DNA of 64,000 nt from Lysobacter enzymogenes (GCF_900106525.1 NZ_FNOG01000005.1:552153-616152), one strand, 5' to 3'. Counted from the stretch's first letter, positions 1 to 11,102 are shown. The notes: generated from the letters alone by a model not told the origin. Made by a program: numbers and translations.

Positions 1-695
1 GTCTCGCGCCGGGCCACCGCTTCGCGCAGCAGCCAGATCAGGCCGAAGCGCTCCAGCACCGCCGGCGCGCCGGCCACGCCGCTCGCCATCGCATCGGCCG
101 CGGCCAGGACCTGCGTCGACAGCGCCGGCGCCTGCGCGTCGACCATGCGCGCGGCCATCGCCGTCCACTCGGCGCGCTGCTGCGGGCCGAACGAGGCCAG
201 GCCGCGACGCAATTGGTCGCCGATCCAGCGCTGCAGTTCGGCCGTGCCCTGGTCGATGCGCTTCCAGCGTGCGGCCTCGCGCTTGGCCGCGCCGGCCGCG
301 GCGGCGTCGGGGTCGGCCGCCTGCGCGGCGGCGGCTTTGACCGCGGCCTGTTCCTTCTTTTCGGCGCGGTCGCGGCGCGAGTTCAGCCACTCCTCCACCC
401 ACGCCGGCCGCGGCGCCGCGGCGATGCCGCCGCGCGCGTGCATCAGCAGCAGCGCCAGCGCGTGCTTGCACGGAAATTTACGGCTGGGGCAGGAACAGCG
501 GGTGACCAGCGCGGCCAGATCGACCTGCGCCTGGTAAGGCTTGGCGCCGCTGCCTTTGCATTCGCCCCACAGGGCCTCGGCGTCGCCGCCGAGCGCGACC
601 CAGTGGCGGTCGGAGGCCAGGCCGGTCGCGGCCTTGGCCGAAGCGCCATCGGGCGCCAGCGCGAGCGCCTGTTCGGCGGTCAGTGCAGAATCCAT
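1..695 (-). CDS. SWIM zinc-finger protein, 3' end outside window
   Basis: The reading frame starts with ATG at 695-693 (MDSALTAEQALALAPDG) and stays open to the left edge, giving 231 visible residues, so the C-terminus is missing. Around residues 69-82 it reads RCSCPSRKFPCKHALALLL, the CxC...CxH pattern of a SWIM zinc finger, usually a nucleic-acid or protein binding module. After it come an Ala/Lys-rich charged stretch and a helical region. Function is not assignable from the sequence alone. SWIM proteins of this kind often head operons with MoxR-type AAA and VWA proteins, but whether that holds here lies outside the window. A long hairpin repeat lies just upstream. Confidence 0.8.
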   Translation of the reverse strand, partial: MDSALTAEQALALAPDGASAKAATGLASDRHWVALGGDAEALWGECKGSGAKPYQAQVDLAALVTRCSCPSRKFPCKHALALLLMHARGGIAAAPRPAWVEEWLNSRRDRAEKKEQAAVKAAAAQAADPDAAAAGAAKREAARWKRIDQGTAELQRWIGDQLRRGLASFGPQQRAEWTAMAARMVDAQAPALSTQVLAAADAMASGVAGAPAVLERFGLIWLLREAVARRE

Positions 696-754
696 TGCGA
701 ACCGGTCCCCGCCGGCGTCGTCCTTGCGTTGCTCGTAAGCATAGCGTAACGACC

Positions 755-842
755 TAGGAGATAGCGGTCAGGAGTTAGGAGATAGCTAGAGCAGGCGGCG
801 AATCGCTGTTGCTATCTCCTAACTACTGACCACTACCTCCTA
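755..842. repeat. Long imperfect inverted repeat (REP-like hairpin)
   Basis: Two 32-base arms at 755-786 and 811-842 are inverted copies with 29 of 32 positions paired, around a 24-base loop. Each arm contains TAGGAG(A/G)TAG and then AGTTAGGAGATAGC, so the motif TAGGAGATAG is repeated inside the left arm. The element ends 3 bases from the stop of the lipoprotein gene at 846 and lies 60 bases upstream of the SWIM gene start, so it could stabilise or end the lipoprotein transcript. No U-tract follows it. The sequence family was not recognised. Confidence 0.8.
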
Positions 843-845
843 GCT

Positions 846-1367
846 TCAAAGCCGTGGCTTCCACTCCGCCGAAATCATCCGCCACTCGCCGTCGCGTTCG
901 CGCCAGCCGGTGCGCACCTCGTAGAGTTGCGCCGCGTCCGGCAGCGCCGCGCCCGAGCCGCCGCCGAGCGCGGCTTCGAACACGACCGTCGCGCGCTCGC
1001 CCTGCACCTCATAGCGCACCGCGGCGATCTGCAGCCACACATCGCGGTAGCGCAGGAAGCTCGCCGCCGCCAGCCGCCGCGCACCGTCGCGGTCCAGGTT
1101 TTCCGGGCCGACGAAGTCGTCGGCCAGCCGCGCCTGCACCGCCTTGGCGTCGCGCGCCTGGATCGCGGTCTGCAACTCGTCCATCGAAGCGCGCAGGCGC
1201 TGCTCCGGCGTGCCGCCGCCGCACGCGGCCAACAGCAACAGCGCCGCCGCCCAGCACGCGAACGCCGGCAGCCGGGCCGCGACCGCAGCGGCCGGGCGCC
1301 GCATTCGCACAAGCGCGGGCATGTCGCCGGCCTGCCCCGTCCATCCGCCGAACATCGCTGCAAACAT
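846..1367 (-). CDS. Putative lipoprotein with SnoaL/NTF2-like domain
   Basis: The 173-residue protein has a hydrophobic stretch ending in LLLLAAC at about residues 42-48, a lipobox, so it is probably a lipid-anchored envelope protein. The mature part (PEQRLRASMDELQTAIQARD, then an alternating strand pattern ending in GEWRMISAEWKPRL) looks like the NTF2/SnoaL (DUF4440) fold, a small cone-shaped domain of variable function. The chosen ATG at 1367 has AGGGGA 8 bases upstream. An internal ATG at 1304 would give a more standard signal peptide but lacks a clear ribosome site. Substrate or partner unknown. Confidence 0.7.
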   Translation of the reverse strand: MFAAMFGGWTGQAGDMPALVRMRRPAAAVAARLPAFACWAAALLLLAACGGGTPEQRLRASMDELQTAIQARDAKAVQARLADDFVGPENLDRDGARRLAAASFLRYRDVWLQIAAVRYEVQGERATVVFEAALGGGSGAALPDAAQLYEVRTGWRERDGEWRMISAEWKPRL

Positions 1368-1626
1368 CGTCGCTTCCCCTCGGATTCATGCTCGGATTTC
1401 GCCCCGGGTTTGGGCTCGAAACCGGCGCCGGGCAAGATTCGCACGACCGTTCGCCCCGGCCCGCGCGCACTCGATCCTGACAGGTCGGCCGCACCCGCGG
1501 CAACGTCGCCGGGCACCGCCTTGCCACCCGCTAGAGCCTATGCTCCAATCGAGAAAACACACCGTACGCCGGCGCACTTGCGCGGCTAGCGGACAGAATC
1601 GACGAGCGATTAAAGAGGGGATCGCG

Positions 1627-3306
1627 ATGAGTTTGAACCGTCCGTGGCTTGCCCACTATCCGCAAGGCGTGCCCGCACAGATCGACGTGGAGGAATTTCC
1701 TTCCGTGGTTTCGGTGCTGGAAAACGCGATCGAGAAATTCCGCGATCGCCCCGCCTTCCGCAACTTCGGCAAGACACTGACCTACGGCGACATCGACCGG
1801 CTCAGCGCCCAGTTCGCCGCTTATCTGCTCGGCGAACTCAAGCTCAAGAAGGGCGATCGCGTCGCGATCATGATGCCCAACTGCCTGCAGTATCCGATCG
1901 CGACCTTCGGCGTGCTGCGCGCCGGCCTGACCGTGGTCAACACCAATCCGATGTACACCCCGCGCGAACTCAAGCACCAGCTCGAGGATTCCGGCGCGAA
2001 GGTGGTGTTCGTGCTCGACAACTTCGGCAAGACCGTGCAGGAGGTCGTCGCCGGCACCCAGGTGCAGCAGGTCGTCACCACCGGCCTGGGCGACATGGTC
2101 GGCGGGCTCAAGGGCCCGATCATGAACTTCGCGCTGAAGTACGTGAAGAAGATGGTGCCCGACTACGACATCCCGGGCGCAGTGCGCTTCCGCGATGCGC
2201 TCACCCTGGGGCAGATGCACCAACTGCCGCAGATCGACATCGCGCCGGGCGACATCGCGTTCCTGCAATACACCGGCGGCACCACCGGCGTGGCCAAGGG
2301 CGCGATGCTCACCCACCGCAACCTGGTCGCCAACATGCAGCAGGCCGCGGCGTGGATCGGCACCAACGCGCGCATGGGCGAAGAAATCATCATCACCGCG
2401 CTGCCGCTGTACCACATCTTCGCGCTTACCGCGAACGGTTTGGTGTTCATGAAGTTCGGCGGCCTCAACCACATGATCACCAACCCGCGCGACATGCCGG
2501 CGTTCGTGAAGGAACTGCAGAACAACCGCTTCACCGCGATCACCGGCGTCAACACGCTGTTCAACGGCCTGCTCAACACGCCCGGCTTCGACAAGGTCGA
2601 TTTCTCCCACCTGCACCTCACCCTCGGCGGCGGCATGGCGGTGCAGCGCTCGGTCGCCGAGCGTTGGAAGCAGGTCACCGGCGTGACCTTGGTGGAAGCC
2701 TATGGCCTCACCGAAACCTCGCCGGCGGCGTGCATCAATCCGATGGACCTGGCCGAGTACAACGGCTCGATCGGCTTTCCGATCTCCTCCACCGACGCCT
2801 GCGTCAAGGACGAGGAAGGCAAGATCCTGCCGATGGGCGAAGTCGGCGAACTGTGCATCATGGGCCCGCAGGTGATGAAGGGCTATTGGCAGAAGCCCGA
2901 GGAAACCGCCAAGGTCATCGACGACGACGGTTGGCTGCACACCGGCGACATGGCCAAGATGGACGAACAAGGCTTCTTCTATATCGTCGATCGCAAGAAG
3001 GACATGATCCTGGTGTCGGGTTTCAACGTGTACCCGAACGAAATCGAAGACGTGATCGCGCTGATGCCCGGCGTGCTGGAAGTGGCCGCGGTCGGCGTTC
3101 CGGACGAAAAATCCGGCGAGGCGGTGAAGGTGGTGATCGTCAAGAAGGATCCGGCGCTGACCGCCGAGGACGTCAAGGCCCACGCCCGCGCCAACCTCAC
3201 CGGCTACAAGCATCCCAAGCTGGTCGAATTCCGCAAGGAACTGCCCAAGACCAACGTGGGCAAGATCCTGCGCCGCGAGCTGCGCGACCCGCCGCCGGCG
3301 GGGTGA
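1627..3306 (+). CDS. rpfB: Long-chain acyl-CoA ligase RpfB
   Basis: This 559-residue ANL-superfamily enzyme activates fatty acids to acyl-CoA. Seen in the sequence: the P-loop YTGGTTGVAKGAMLTHRNL near residue 217, AYGLTETSPA near 358, the TGDMA motif near 439, and a C-terminal lid with GKILRRELRD. Length and order match FadD/RpfB. In xanthomonads RpfB turns over the diffusible signal factor (DSF) and supplies acyl-CoA. The ATG at 1627 follows AGAGGGG at 9 bases. A rho-independent terminator lies between it and rpfF, so the two are not simply one transcript. The rpf neighbourhood separates it from housekeeping FadD paralogues. Confidence 0.93.
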   Translation: MSLNRPWLAHYPQGVPAQIDVEEFPSVVSVLENAIEKFRDRPAFRNFGKTLTYGDIDRLSAQFAAYLLGELKLKKGDRVAIMMPNCLQYPIATFGVLRAGLTVVNTNPMYTPRELKHQLEDSGAKVVFVLDNFGKTVQEVVAGTQVQQVVTTGLGDMVGGLKGPIMNFALKYVKKMVPDYDIPGAVRFRDALTLGQMHQLPQIDIAPGDIAFLQYTGGTTGVAKGAMLTHRNLVANMQQAAAWIGTNARMGEEIIITALPLYHIFALTANGLVFMKFGGLNHMITNPRDMPAFVKELQNNRFTAITGVNTLFNGLLNTPGFDKVDFSHLHLTLGGGMAVQRSVAERWKQVTGVTLVEAYGLTETSPAACINPMDLAEYNGSIGFPISSTDACVKDEEGKILPMGEVGELCIMGPQVMKGYWQKPEETAKVIDDDGWLHTGDMAKMDEQGFFYIVDRKKDMILVSGFNVYPNEIEDVIALMPGVLEVAAVGVPDEKSGEAVKVVIVKKDPALTAEDVKAHARANLTGYKHPKLVEFRKELPKTNVGKILRRELRDPPPAG

Positions 3307-3373
3307 AGACGCGTGAGCATGCGTAGGGCCGTGGGCGGGTAAAATACCCGCCGCGACGCACCCGATCCCGTGC

Positions 3374-3403
3374 AAGCCCCTCTCCGGAGGGGCTTTTATT
3401 TTT
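3374..3403 (+). terminator. Rho-independent terminator after rpfB
   Basis: A 9-base stem (AAGCCCCTC with GAGGGGCTT, loop TCCG) is followed by TTTTATTTTT. It lies 68 bases after the rpfB stop and about 100 bases before rpfF. Just upstream, at 3334-3352, is a second perfect hairpin (GGCGGGTA/TACCCGCC, loop AAA). The position implies that rpfF has its own promoter in 3404-3506. Confidence 0.85.
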
Positions 3404-3506
3404 GCTGCGGGAACGGGGTGTAGCATCGATGCGTGGGCTCCCAAAATCGCCGCTCGCGGCCCACCGCATCCAGCCTTGCGGGCGGCCATCGCCGAGGACC
3501 GCATCC

Positions 3507-4370
3507 ATGAGCTCTATCGAAAAACTGCACCGCGTACGCGCCTACCCCACCCTGCGCCTGGAATCCTCCGCGGACGGCCTGGCGCATTGGCTGTACATGC
3601 ACGAGGACATCGGCCTCGGCGTGCGGCCGTGCTTCCGCACCGAATTGATGGAAGACATGTGGGCGTTCCTGTCCTCGATCAGCTTGCCCGAAGAACAGCG
3701 CGAGAGCGGGCGGCTGCGCCATGTCGTGCTGGCCTCGTCGGCGCCGGCGTTCAACCTGGGCGGCGACCTGGAGCTGTTCTCGCAGTTGATCCGCAACCAG
3801 GATCGCGACCGGCTGCTGGCTTACGCGCGCCGCTGCGTCGACGGCGTGCACCACATCCACGACGGATTGGGCGGCGACGTGCACACCATCGCGCTGATCC
3901 AGGGCGACGCGCTCGGCGGCGGGCTGGAGCTGGCGCTGTCGTGCCACACCATCGTGGCCGAGGAAGGCGTCGACATGGGGCTGCCGGAAGTGGTGTTCGA
4001 TCTGTTCCCGGGCATGGGCGCGTACTCGTTCCTGTGCAAGCGGGTCAGCCCGCGCGTGGCCGAGCGGCTCATCATGGAAGGGGCCTTGCTGAGCAGCGAG
4101 GAAATGCACCAACTCGGCGTGGTCGACGTGCTGGTGCCGCGCGGCCAGGGCGAAGCGGCGGTGGCCGACCTGATCCGTCGCCAGCAGCGCTCGCCGCACT
4201 CGCAGCTGGCGATGAACAAGATGCGCCAGATCGCCCAGCCGACCAGCTACCAGGAACTGATGGCGATCACCGAGCTGTGGGTGGACACCGCGCTGGCGCT
4301 GCCCGACAAGGCGCTGCGGACGATGGACCGGATCGTGCGGGCGCAGGAGCGTCGTACCGTGGCCGCGTAA
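3507..4370 (+). CDS. rpfF: DSF synthase RpfF (enoyl-CoA hydratase family)
   Basis: This 287-residue crotonase-fold enzyme makes the cis-2-unsaturated fatty acid signal DSF by dehydrating and then hydrolysing 3-hydroxyacyl-ACP. The two catalytic glutamates known from Xanthomonas RpfF (Glu141, Glu161) fall at the same numbers here, in GGGLELALSCH and MGLPEVVFDLFPG. FNLGGDLELF around residues 82-91 matches the oxyanion region. ATG 3507 follows GAGGACC and gives the family's usual length; a longer in-frame upstream start exists but would add a non-homologous extension. It converges on rpfC with a 25-base gap, the usual rpf layout. Confidence 0.96.
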   Translation: MSSIEKLHRVRAYPTLRLESSADGLAHWLYMHEDIGLGVRPCFRTELMEDMWAFLSSISLPEEQRESGRLRHVVLASSAPAFNLGGDLELFSQLIRNQDRDRLLAYARRCVDGVHHIHDGLGGDVHTIALIQGDALGGGLELALSCHTIVAEEGVDMGLPEVVFDLFPGMGAYSFLCKRVSPRVAERLIMEGALLSSEEMHQLGVVDVLVPRGQGEAAVADLIRRQQRSPHSQLAMNKMRQIAQPTSYQELMAITELWVDTALALPDKALRTMDRIVRAQERRTVAA

Positions 4371-4395
4371 CCGCCATGCCCCCCTCGACGGCGTT

Positions 4396-6591
4396 TCAGG
4401 GGGAGCGCTCGTCGCCTTCGCGCGCGTGGCATTGCCGCTCGCGTGCATCGAGCGCTTCCCTGCCCTGGGCCAGCCGCTCGTTCAACGCACCCTGCCGGGT
4501 CCGCCACTCGGCGGCGACCTGCCAGTCCGGCAGCTGCATCAGCTCGCCGGCCACGGTCGCCAATTTGACCAACCCCAGGTTGCTCGCCACGCCCTTGAGT
4601 GCGTGGGCGTGCTCGCGCACGCGTTCCCATTGGCCGCGCTCGCCCGCGTCGGCCAAGGCGACGATGCAGCCGCTGGCGTCGCGCAAACATTGGGCGATGA
4701 ATTCGCGCTCGAAGCCCTCGCCCATGCCGAGGCTGCCGAGCTCGTCGAGCACCGAAGGATCGAACGCGCTGTCCGCGCCCGCGCTTCCCGCCGCCGGATC
4801 CGGCCGCTGCAGCACCACAGGAACCGTGGCGATGCGCGCATTGGCGGCGATGTCCGCCAAGATGTCGAGCAAGCGCACGGTCGACACCGGTTTGGCCAGG
4901 AACGCGCGCGCACCGGCCTGCTGGCAGGCCTGAATCGAATCGGGCGTGACATCGGCGCTGAGCACCACCACCGGCGTGCGCCGGCCGGCCCCGGCTTCCA
5001 TCACCCGCAGCTCCCTCAGCAAGTCCAGGCCGCTGATGTCGGGCATGTGCAGGTCGGCGATCACCGCGTCGTAATCGCTCACCGCCAGCGCGTTGAGCAC
5101 TTCCTCGCCGCCTTCCACGCAGACCGCGCGATGGCCGGCTTTCTGCAACAGCCGCTGCAACACCATGCGGTTGGCGGAGTGGTCGTCGGCGACCAGCACC
5201 TGCAGGCTGCGCACCCGCGCGCGATGGCGCAGGAACGGGTCGGAAAAGGCGATGACGTTTTCCGGATCGTTGCGCGGCGTGGCCTCGACCGCGTCGGCCT
5301 CGGCCAACGCCGGTTCCGGCAGCACGGCGACGCGCTGGAACGGCAGCTCCACCCAGAATCGGCTGCCGCGCTGCTCGGTGCTTTCGAACCCGATGCTGCC
5401 GCCCATCGCCTCGGTCAGGCCCTTGGCGATGGTGGTGCCCAGGCCGGTGCCGCCGTAACGGCGCGCCAGGCTCACGTCGGCCTGCTCGAAGGCTTCGAAC
5501 AGGCGCTGGCGCATCGCCATCGGAATGCCGATGCCGGTGTCGGTCACAGTGAAGCGCAGCCGCACCCCGCCGTCGGCCTGCCCGGCCACGCCCAGTTCCA
5601 GGCGCACGCTGCCGTGGTCGGTGAACTTGACCGCGTTGCCGGTGAGGTTGAGCAAGACCTGGCGCAGATGGCCGACATCGCCGCGCAGCAACGCCGGCAC
5701 GTCGGCGGACACGCTGGATTCGTAGCGCAACTGCTTGGCCCGGGCCTGCGGCTGCAGGATCAGGCCGATGCCGTCGATCAGTTCGCGCGGAGAGAACTCG
5801 GCCAGATTCAGCTTGAGCTTGCCGGCTTCGATCGCGGAGATGTCGAGCACGTCCTCCACCAGCGCCAGCAGGCTGCGGGTGGAGGCCTGGATGGTGTTGA
5901 CGCATTCGCGCTGCTCGGCATCCAGGCGCGTGGTCGCCAGCAGTTCGGACATGCCGGCCAGGCCGTTGAGCGGGGTGCGGAACTCGTGGCTCATGTTGGC
6001 CAGGAACCGGCTCTTGGCCTCGTTGGCGCGCTTGGCTTCGTCGGTGGCGCGGGTGAGCGCGCGCAGCAGGCCGGTCAGATACAGCGGAATCGCCGCCAGC
6101 CCCAGCGCCAGGCCGATGCCCAGCACCGGGTTGGCGCGCCAGTAGTCGTTGAACACGATCACCGAGCCGAAGCTGACCAAGGCCATCGCGACCGCGCCGA
6201 ACAGATAGCCGGTGCCGAAACGCAGGCCGTTGCCGATGGTCACCCACATCAGGATCACATAGACCCAGGCCAGCGGCTCGCCGATGTGGATCATCGCTGC
6301 GGCCATCAGGCCGTAGTCCGAGCACATGCCAATGATCCGGCGCAGGTGCGAGCGGCCCGGCGCCAGCAGGATCCAGCCGATCAACGCCAACCCGACCGAG
6401 AAGCCGGTGACCACCATCAGCAGCACGTTGTTGTACTGATAGACCGGCATGCTGCTGCCGCTGCCGCTGCCGCGCGCGAGCATGTAGGCCAGCACCACGA
6501 ACAGCACGGCGATGCGGACGAAGGCCTGGCCGTGCTCGCTGTCGCCGCGTTGCGACAACCTCGACCGGAACCAGTTCAGCAGGCGGATCAT
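4396..6591 (-). CDS. rpfC: DSF sensor hybrid histidine kinase RpfC
   Basis: The 731-residue protein has an N-terminal membrane part with about five hydrophobic segments (residues ~24-175), then the HisKA box [12 protein letters not shown] with the phospho-accepting His at 202. The ATPase domain shows [16 protein letters not shown] and [13 protein letters not shown] receiver domain follows (DLHMPDISG, Asp near 512), then a C-terminal Hpt domain ([14 protein letters not shown], near 655). This is the complete RpfC architecture, which senses DSF and relays phosphate to RpfG; its receiver also binds RpfF to restrain DSF synthesis. It starts 7 bases after rpfG ends, so they form an operon. No rpfH lies between them. 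Confidence 0.96.
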   Translation of the reverse strand: MIRLLNWFRSRLSQRGDSEHGQAFVRIAVLFVVLAYMLARGSGSGSSMPVYQYNNVLLMVVTGFSVGLALIGWILLAPGRSHLRRIIGMCSDYGLMAAAMIHIGEPLAWVYVILMWVTIGNGLRFGTGYLFGAVAMALVSFGSVIVFNDYWRANPVLGIGLALGLAAIPLYLTGLLRALTRATDEAKRANEAKSRFLANMSHEFRTPLNGLAGMSELLATTRLDAEQRECVNTIQASTRSLLALVEDVLDISAIEAGKLKLNLAEFSPRELIDGIGLILQPQARAKQLRYESSVSADVPALLRGDVGHLRQVLLNLTGNAVKFTDHGSVRLELGVAGQADGGVRLRFTVTDTGIGIPMAMRQRLFEAFEQADVSLARRYGGTGLGTTIAKGLTEAMGGSIGFESTEQRGSRFWVELPFQRVAVLPEPALAEADAVEATPRNDPENVIAFSDPFLRHRARVRSLQVLVADDHSANRMVLQRLLQKAGHRAVCVEGGEEVLNALAVSDYDAVIADLHMPDISGLDLLRELRVMEAGAGRRTPVVVLSADVTPDSIQACQQAGARAFLAKPVSTVRLLDILADIAANARIATVPVVLQRPDPAAGSAGADSAFDPSVLDELGSLGMGEGFEREFIAQCLRDASGCIVALADAGERGQWERVREHAHALKGVASNLGLVKLATVAGELMQLPDWQVAAEWRTRQGALNERLAQGREALDARERQCHAREGDERSP

Positions 6592-6598
6592 GGGGGAT

Positions 6599-7657
6599 TT
6601 ACTCCAGGCCGGGCCTGTTCGGTATCGTGGAATACCGGGTGCACAACTCGTCCAGGCGGGTGCGGCTGCGGATCAGCGCGTCCACGCAGCGCGGGTCGAA
6701 CAGACGGCCGCGCTGGGCGTACAGATAGCCCAGGGCCGCGTCCACGTCCCACGCCTTCTTGTACGGCCGCGGCGAGATCAGCGCGTCGAACACGTCGGCT
6801 ACCGCCACGATACGCGCTTCCAGCGGGATTTCCTCGCCGACCAGCCCGTCGGGATAGCCCGAGCCGTCGTAGCGCTCGTGATGGCGCAGGGCGATCAGGG
6901 CGCCGGCCTGAATGAAGCGGTTCTGGCTGCCGCTGAGCAGTTCGTAGCCGATCTTGGGGTGGCGGCGCATGATCGCGGTCTCCTCCTCGGTCAGCGGGCC
7001 GGGCTTCATCAGCACCGCGTCGGGGATGGCGATCTTGCCGATATCGTGCAGCGGCGCGGCCATCTCGATGACCCGGATCTCGTCCTCGAACATGCCCAGC
7101 TGCTCGGCGATCAGGCCGGCGATGTGGGCCATGCGCTCCAGGTAGGCGCTGGTGCCGGCGTCGCGGAACTCGATCGCCCGGGCCAGCCGCGACAGCGTTT
7201 CGCGCTCGCGTTCCTCGACCTCGTGCATGCTCGACAGCAGCCGCTGCTCCAGCGACAGCGCGCGCTGCTTGACGTTCTCGGACTGCTGGCGCAGCGCCAG
7301 CAGGTTGCGGCAACGCGCGCGCAGCTCGCGCGGGCGCACCGGCTTGACCAGGAAATCGATCACCCCGGCCTCCAACGCGGCCTGGCGGACCGGTTCGTCG
7401 CCGACCACGGTCACCAGGATGATCGGAATGTCGCGGTGCATCGGCAGGCGGCGGAAACGGCGGGCGAACTCCAGGCCGTCGATGCCGGGCATGCGGTAAT
7501 CGAGCAGCAGCAAGTCAGGCTGATGGCTCTCGCACCAAGCCAGCGCCGCCTCGGGCTCGCCGAAATCGTGCACCTGCAACTCGGACGCAATGTCCTCGAT
7601 GATGTGGCGCAACATCGTCCTTGCGGACGCTTGGTCATCGACGATAACGACGTTCAC
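6599..7657 (-). CDS. rpfG: HD-GYP cyclic-di-GMP phosphodiesterase RpfG
   Basis: The 352-residue response regulator has a receiver domain with phospho-acceptor Asp53 ([10 protein letters not shown]) and an HD-GYP domain with [11 protein letters not shown] (HD at 204-205), [14 protein letters not shown] (GYP at 267-269) and [10 protein letters not shown]. It degrades c-di-GMP when phosphorylated through RpfC, coupling DSF to exopolysaccharide, motility and extracellular enzymes. The GTSAYLERM segment, where many HD-GYP proteins have GxHxxR, agrees with my memory of RpfG proteins and is not a defect. The start is GTG at 7657, with no strong ribosome site. First gene of the rpfG-rpfC operon. Confidence 0.95.
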   Translation of the reverse strand: MNVVIVDDQASARTMLRHIIEDIASELQVHDFGEPEAALAWCESHQPDLLLLDYRMPGIDGLEFARRFRRLPMHRDIPIILVTVVGDEPVRQAALEAGVIDFLVKPVRPRELRARCRNLLALRQQSENVKQRALSLEQRLLSSMHEVEERERETLSRLARAIEFRDAGTSAYLERMAHIAGLIAEQLGMFEDEIRVIEMAAPLHDIGKIAIPDAVLMKPGPLTEEETAIMRRHPKIGYELLSGSQNRFIQAGALIALRHHERYDGSGYPDGLVGEEIPLEARIVAVADVFDALISPRPYKKAWDVDAALGYLYAQRGRLFDPRCVDALIRSRTRLDELCTRYSTIPNRPGLE

Positions 7658-8074
7658 TCAAGCGGTATCCGTAGAGAGGCCGCCCCCTGCGGCTGCCGAC
7701 CTGCGAGCATACTCTGCTGCGTCGCGCCGGGGCAGCCGCCGAAAGTCCCGGCACGCCCGAGGCGGCCGGCATTCACGTAAAGCGCGCGCGCAATGCGCGG
7801 CGTTCATCACGTTTTGTACGTAACCTGCATGAACCAACGGCCAGCGCACGCTGGCCGTTGCCGATGATGCACGACGTTGTGGCCGGCCGCTCTGGGCCGT
7901 GCGGGCTCAGTGTACGAGAGCCTGTAGTGTGCGACCGGTCGGTCGCAGGGCCTGCGATAAGCGCGGGCCTCCCGCGCCGGGCGCGCCGCGGCGGCGGTAT
8001 CGCCCACGGCGCGTTGCGGCGGCCGCCGCAGGTGCGGCCGCCCTGCCCGGCTGTCCGGGCTCAACTATCCGAAC
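7658..8074. other. Intergenic region lysS-rpfG with a strong hairpin
   Basis: No gene is seen in these 417 bases. At 7835-7860 lies a perfect 12-base inverted repeat (CAACGGCCAGCG/CGCTGGCCGTTG, 2-base loop) that may end lysS transcription; there is no U-tract. The part next to 7657 must carry the rpfG promoter, but no clear -35/-10 pair was found. Confidence 0.6.
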
Positions 8075-9592
<1,518 letters not shown>

Positions 9593-9902
9593 GGTCTTGG
9601 CGATGGGGGTGGGATTGCGTGAGGGGGCAGATTACTTAAGTCCGGCGACGCTTGCGCGAAGGGGCGGCGTTGGGCGGTCTGGCCGGGGATGGACGCGGAT
9701 ATCGCCGACGGCAGGATCGTCGCGATGGAGCCCTGGGTTCCCGCTTTCGCGGGAACGACGGCGGCAGGCAGACGAACAATGCGCGGGCAGCGCAACGGCC
9801 GGAGCGGACGCGGGAAGCCGGAGGACGCAGCGGGCCGCAGGCGCGCGGCGGCGCCCACGACCGGGCCGGAAGGCGGCGTCGGGCCGCCCCCGGCCGCGCG
9901 GC
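9593..9902. other. Intergenic region prfB-lysS with one REP-type unit
   Basis: No gene is seen in this 310-base gap. At 9735-9760 lies GGGTTCCCGC-TTTC-GCGGGAACGACG, an 8-base stem (GTTCCCGC/GCGGGAAC) with loop TTTC. It is the single-unit form of the family also found at 22981-23047 and 62690-62801. A lysS promoter should lie close to 9593 but was not resolved. Confidence 0.7.
9735..9760. repeat. REP-type hairpin unit
   Basis: An 8-base perfect stem with loop TTTC, followed by GACG. The same plan (xTTCC-core, TTTC loop, GGAA, then GACG) recurs at 22991-23014 and 62701-62723. Confidence 0.7.
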
Positions 9903-11031
9903 TCAGACCGCGTCGGTGCGTTTGGCGCCGACCTCGAGGCCGGCTTTGAGGCTGGCCTCGACGAACTCGTCGAGATCGCCGTCGAGCACCTTCTGGGTGT
10001 CGCTGCGCTCGATGCCGGTGCGCAGATCCTTGATCCGGCTCTGGTCGAGCACGTAGTTGCGGATCTGGCTGCCCCAGCCGATGTCGGACTTGGTCGCCTC
10101 GACCGCATCGCGCTCGGCGTTGCGCTTCTGGATTTCCAGCTCGTACAACTTCGCCGCCAGCATCTTCATCGCGCGGTCGCGGTTGGCGTGCTGGCTGCGC
10201 TCGGTCTGGCAGGCCACCACGATCCCGCTGGGGACGTGGGTGATGCGCACCGCCGATTCGGTCTTGTTGACGTGCTGGCCGCCGGCGCCCGAGGAGCGGT
10301 AGACGTCGGTCTTCAGGTCCGCCGGGTTGATCTCGATATCGATCTTGTCGTCGACTTCCGGCGACACGAACACCGAGGTGAAGCTGGTGTGGCGGCGGTT
10401 GTCGGAGTCGAACGGCGACTTGCGCACCAGGCGGTGCACGCCGGTTTCGGTCTTGAGCCAACCGTAGGCGAAATCGCCTTCCACGCGGAAGGTGGCCGAC
10501 TTGATGCCGGCGACGTCGCCGCCGCTGACTTCCATCAGCTCGGCCTTCCAGCCGCGCGATTCGGCCCAGCGCAGGTACATGCGCAGCAGGATTTCCGCCC
10601 AGTCCTGGGCCTCGGTGCCGCCGGCGCCGGCCTGGATGTCGACGAACGCCGAGGCGCTGTCCATCTGGCCGGAGAACATGCGCCGGAACTCGAGCTTCTC
10701 GACTTCCTTGCCGTAGCGGTCGACGTCGTCGACCACGGCCTGCGCGGTGGACTCGTCGTCCTCCATCTCGGCCAGCTCCAGCAGCTCCAGGCCGCCGAGC
10801 AGGCCCTCGGTGAGGGTGCGGATGCCGTTGACGACCTTTTCCAGCGCGGCGCGCTCGCGGCCGAGGTTCTGCGCCCGTTCGGCGTCGTTCCAGACGTCGG
10901 GGCTTTCCAGCTCGCGGTTTACTTCTTCCAGACGCTCGACTTTGGCGTCGTAGTCAAAGATACCCCCTGAGCGAATCCAGCCGGCCCTTGAGGTCGGCGA
11001 TTCGCTGGCGGACGGGATTGAGTTCGATCAT
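9903..11031 (-). CDS. prfB: Peptide chain release factor 2 (programmed +1 frameshift)
   Basis: RF2 ends translation at UGA and UAA. Translation begins with ATG at 11031-11029, reads 25 codons ([16 protein letters not shown]...), meets an in-frame UGA at 10956-10954, and continues in the +1 frame from GAC (10955) to the stop at 9903, giving 375 residues. The frameshift signal AGGGGGTATCTTTGAC is intact. Seen downstream: the SPF tripeptide ([10 protein letters not shown]) that reads the stop codon, and [12 protein letters not shown], the GGQ loop for peptide release. Gene finders that ignore frameshifting will call only a truncated protein. The feature should be annotated as a join, not a pseudogene. 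Confidence 0.97.
10953..10968 (-). promoter_or_regulatory. prfB programmed frameshift site
   Basis: Read on the minus strand: AGG GGG TAT CTT TGA C. The internal Shine-Dalgarno-like AGGGGG sits 3 bases before the slippery CTT, next to UGA followed by C. This is the autoregulatory site by which low RF2 raises its own synthesis. Confidence 0.95.
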
Positions 11032-11102
11032 GTCCGGGTGTGTGGTTGTGCGGATGAACCGGCGATTCTAGCAGGTCGCCGGCGGCTCCGGCCGCCGCCC
11101 CC

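Noticed and set aside
213..749. Plus-strand open frames over 145-749
   Set aside because: They are shadows of the minus-strand SWIM gene; the zinc-finger motif is only on the minus strand.
1531..3504. 657-codon minus-strand open frame opposite rpfB
   Set aside because: His/Val/Gly-rich composition typical of the antisense of a high-G+C gene; rpfB on the plus strand has full family motifs.
4379..4403. CCCCCCT...AGGGGG as a bidirectional terminator between rpfF and rpfC
   Set aside because: Only a 6-base stem with a 12-base loop, overlapping the rpfC coding end and lacking U-tracts.
6599..7657. RpfG suspected of a defective HD-GYP site because GxHxxR reads SAYLERM
   Set aside because: This matches the form I recall for RpfG proteins; the HD, HHxRxDGxGYP and other motifs are complete.
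9903..10766. prfB as a short gene or a frameshifted pseudogene
   Set aside because: The upstream 25 codons and the canonical RF2 frameshift signal show a normal gene.
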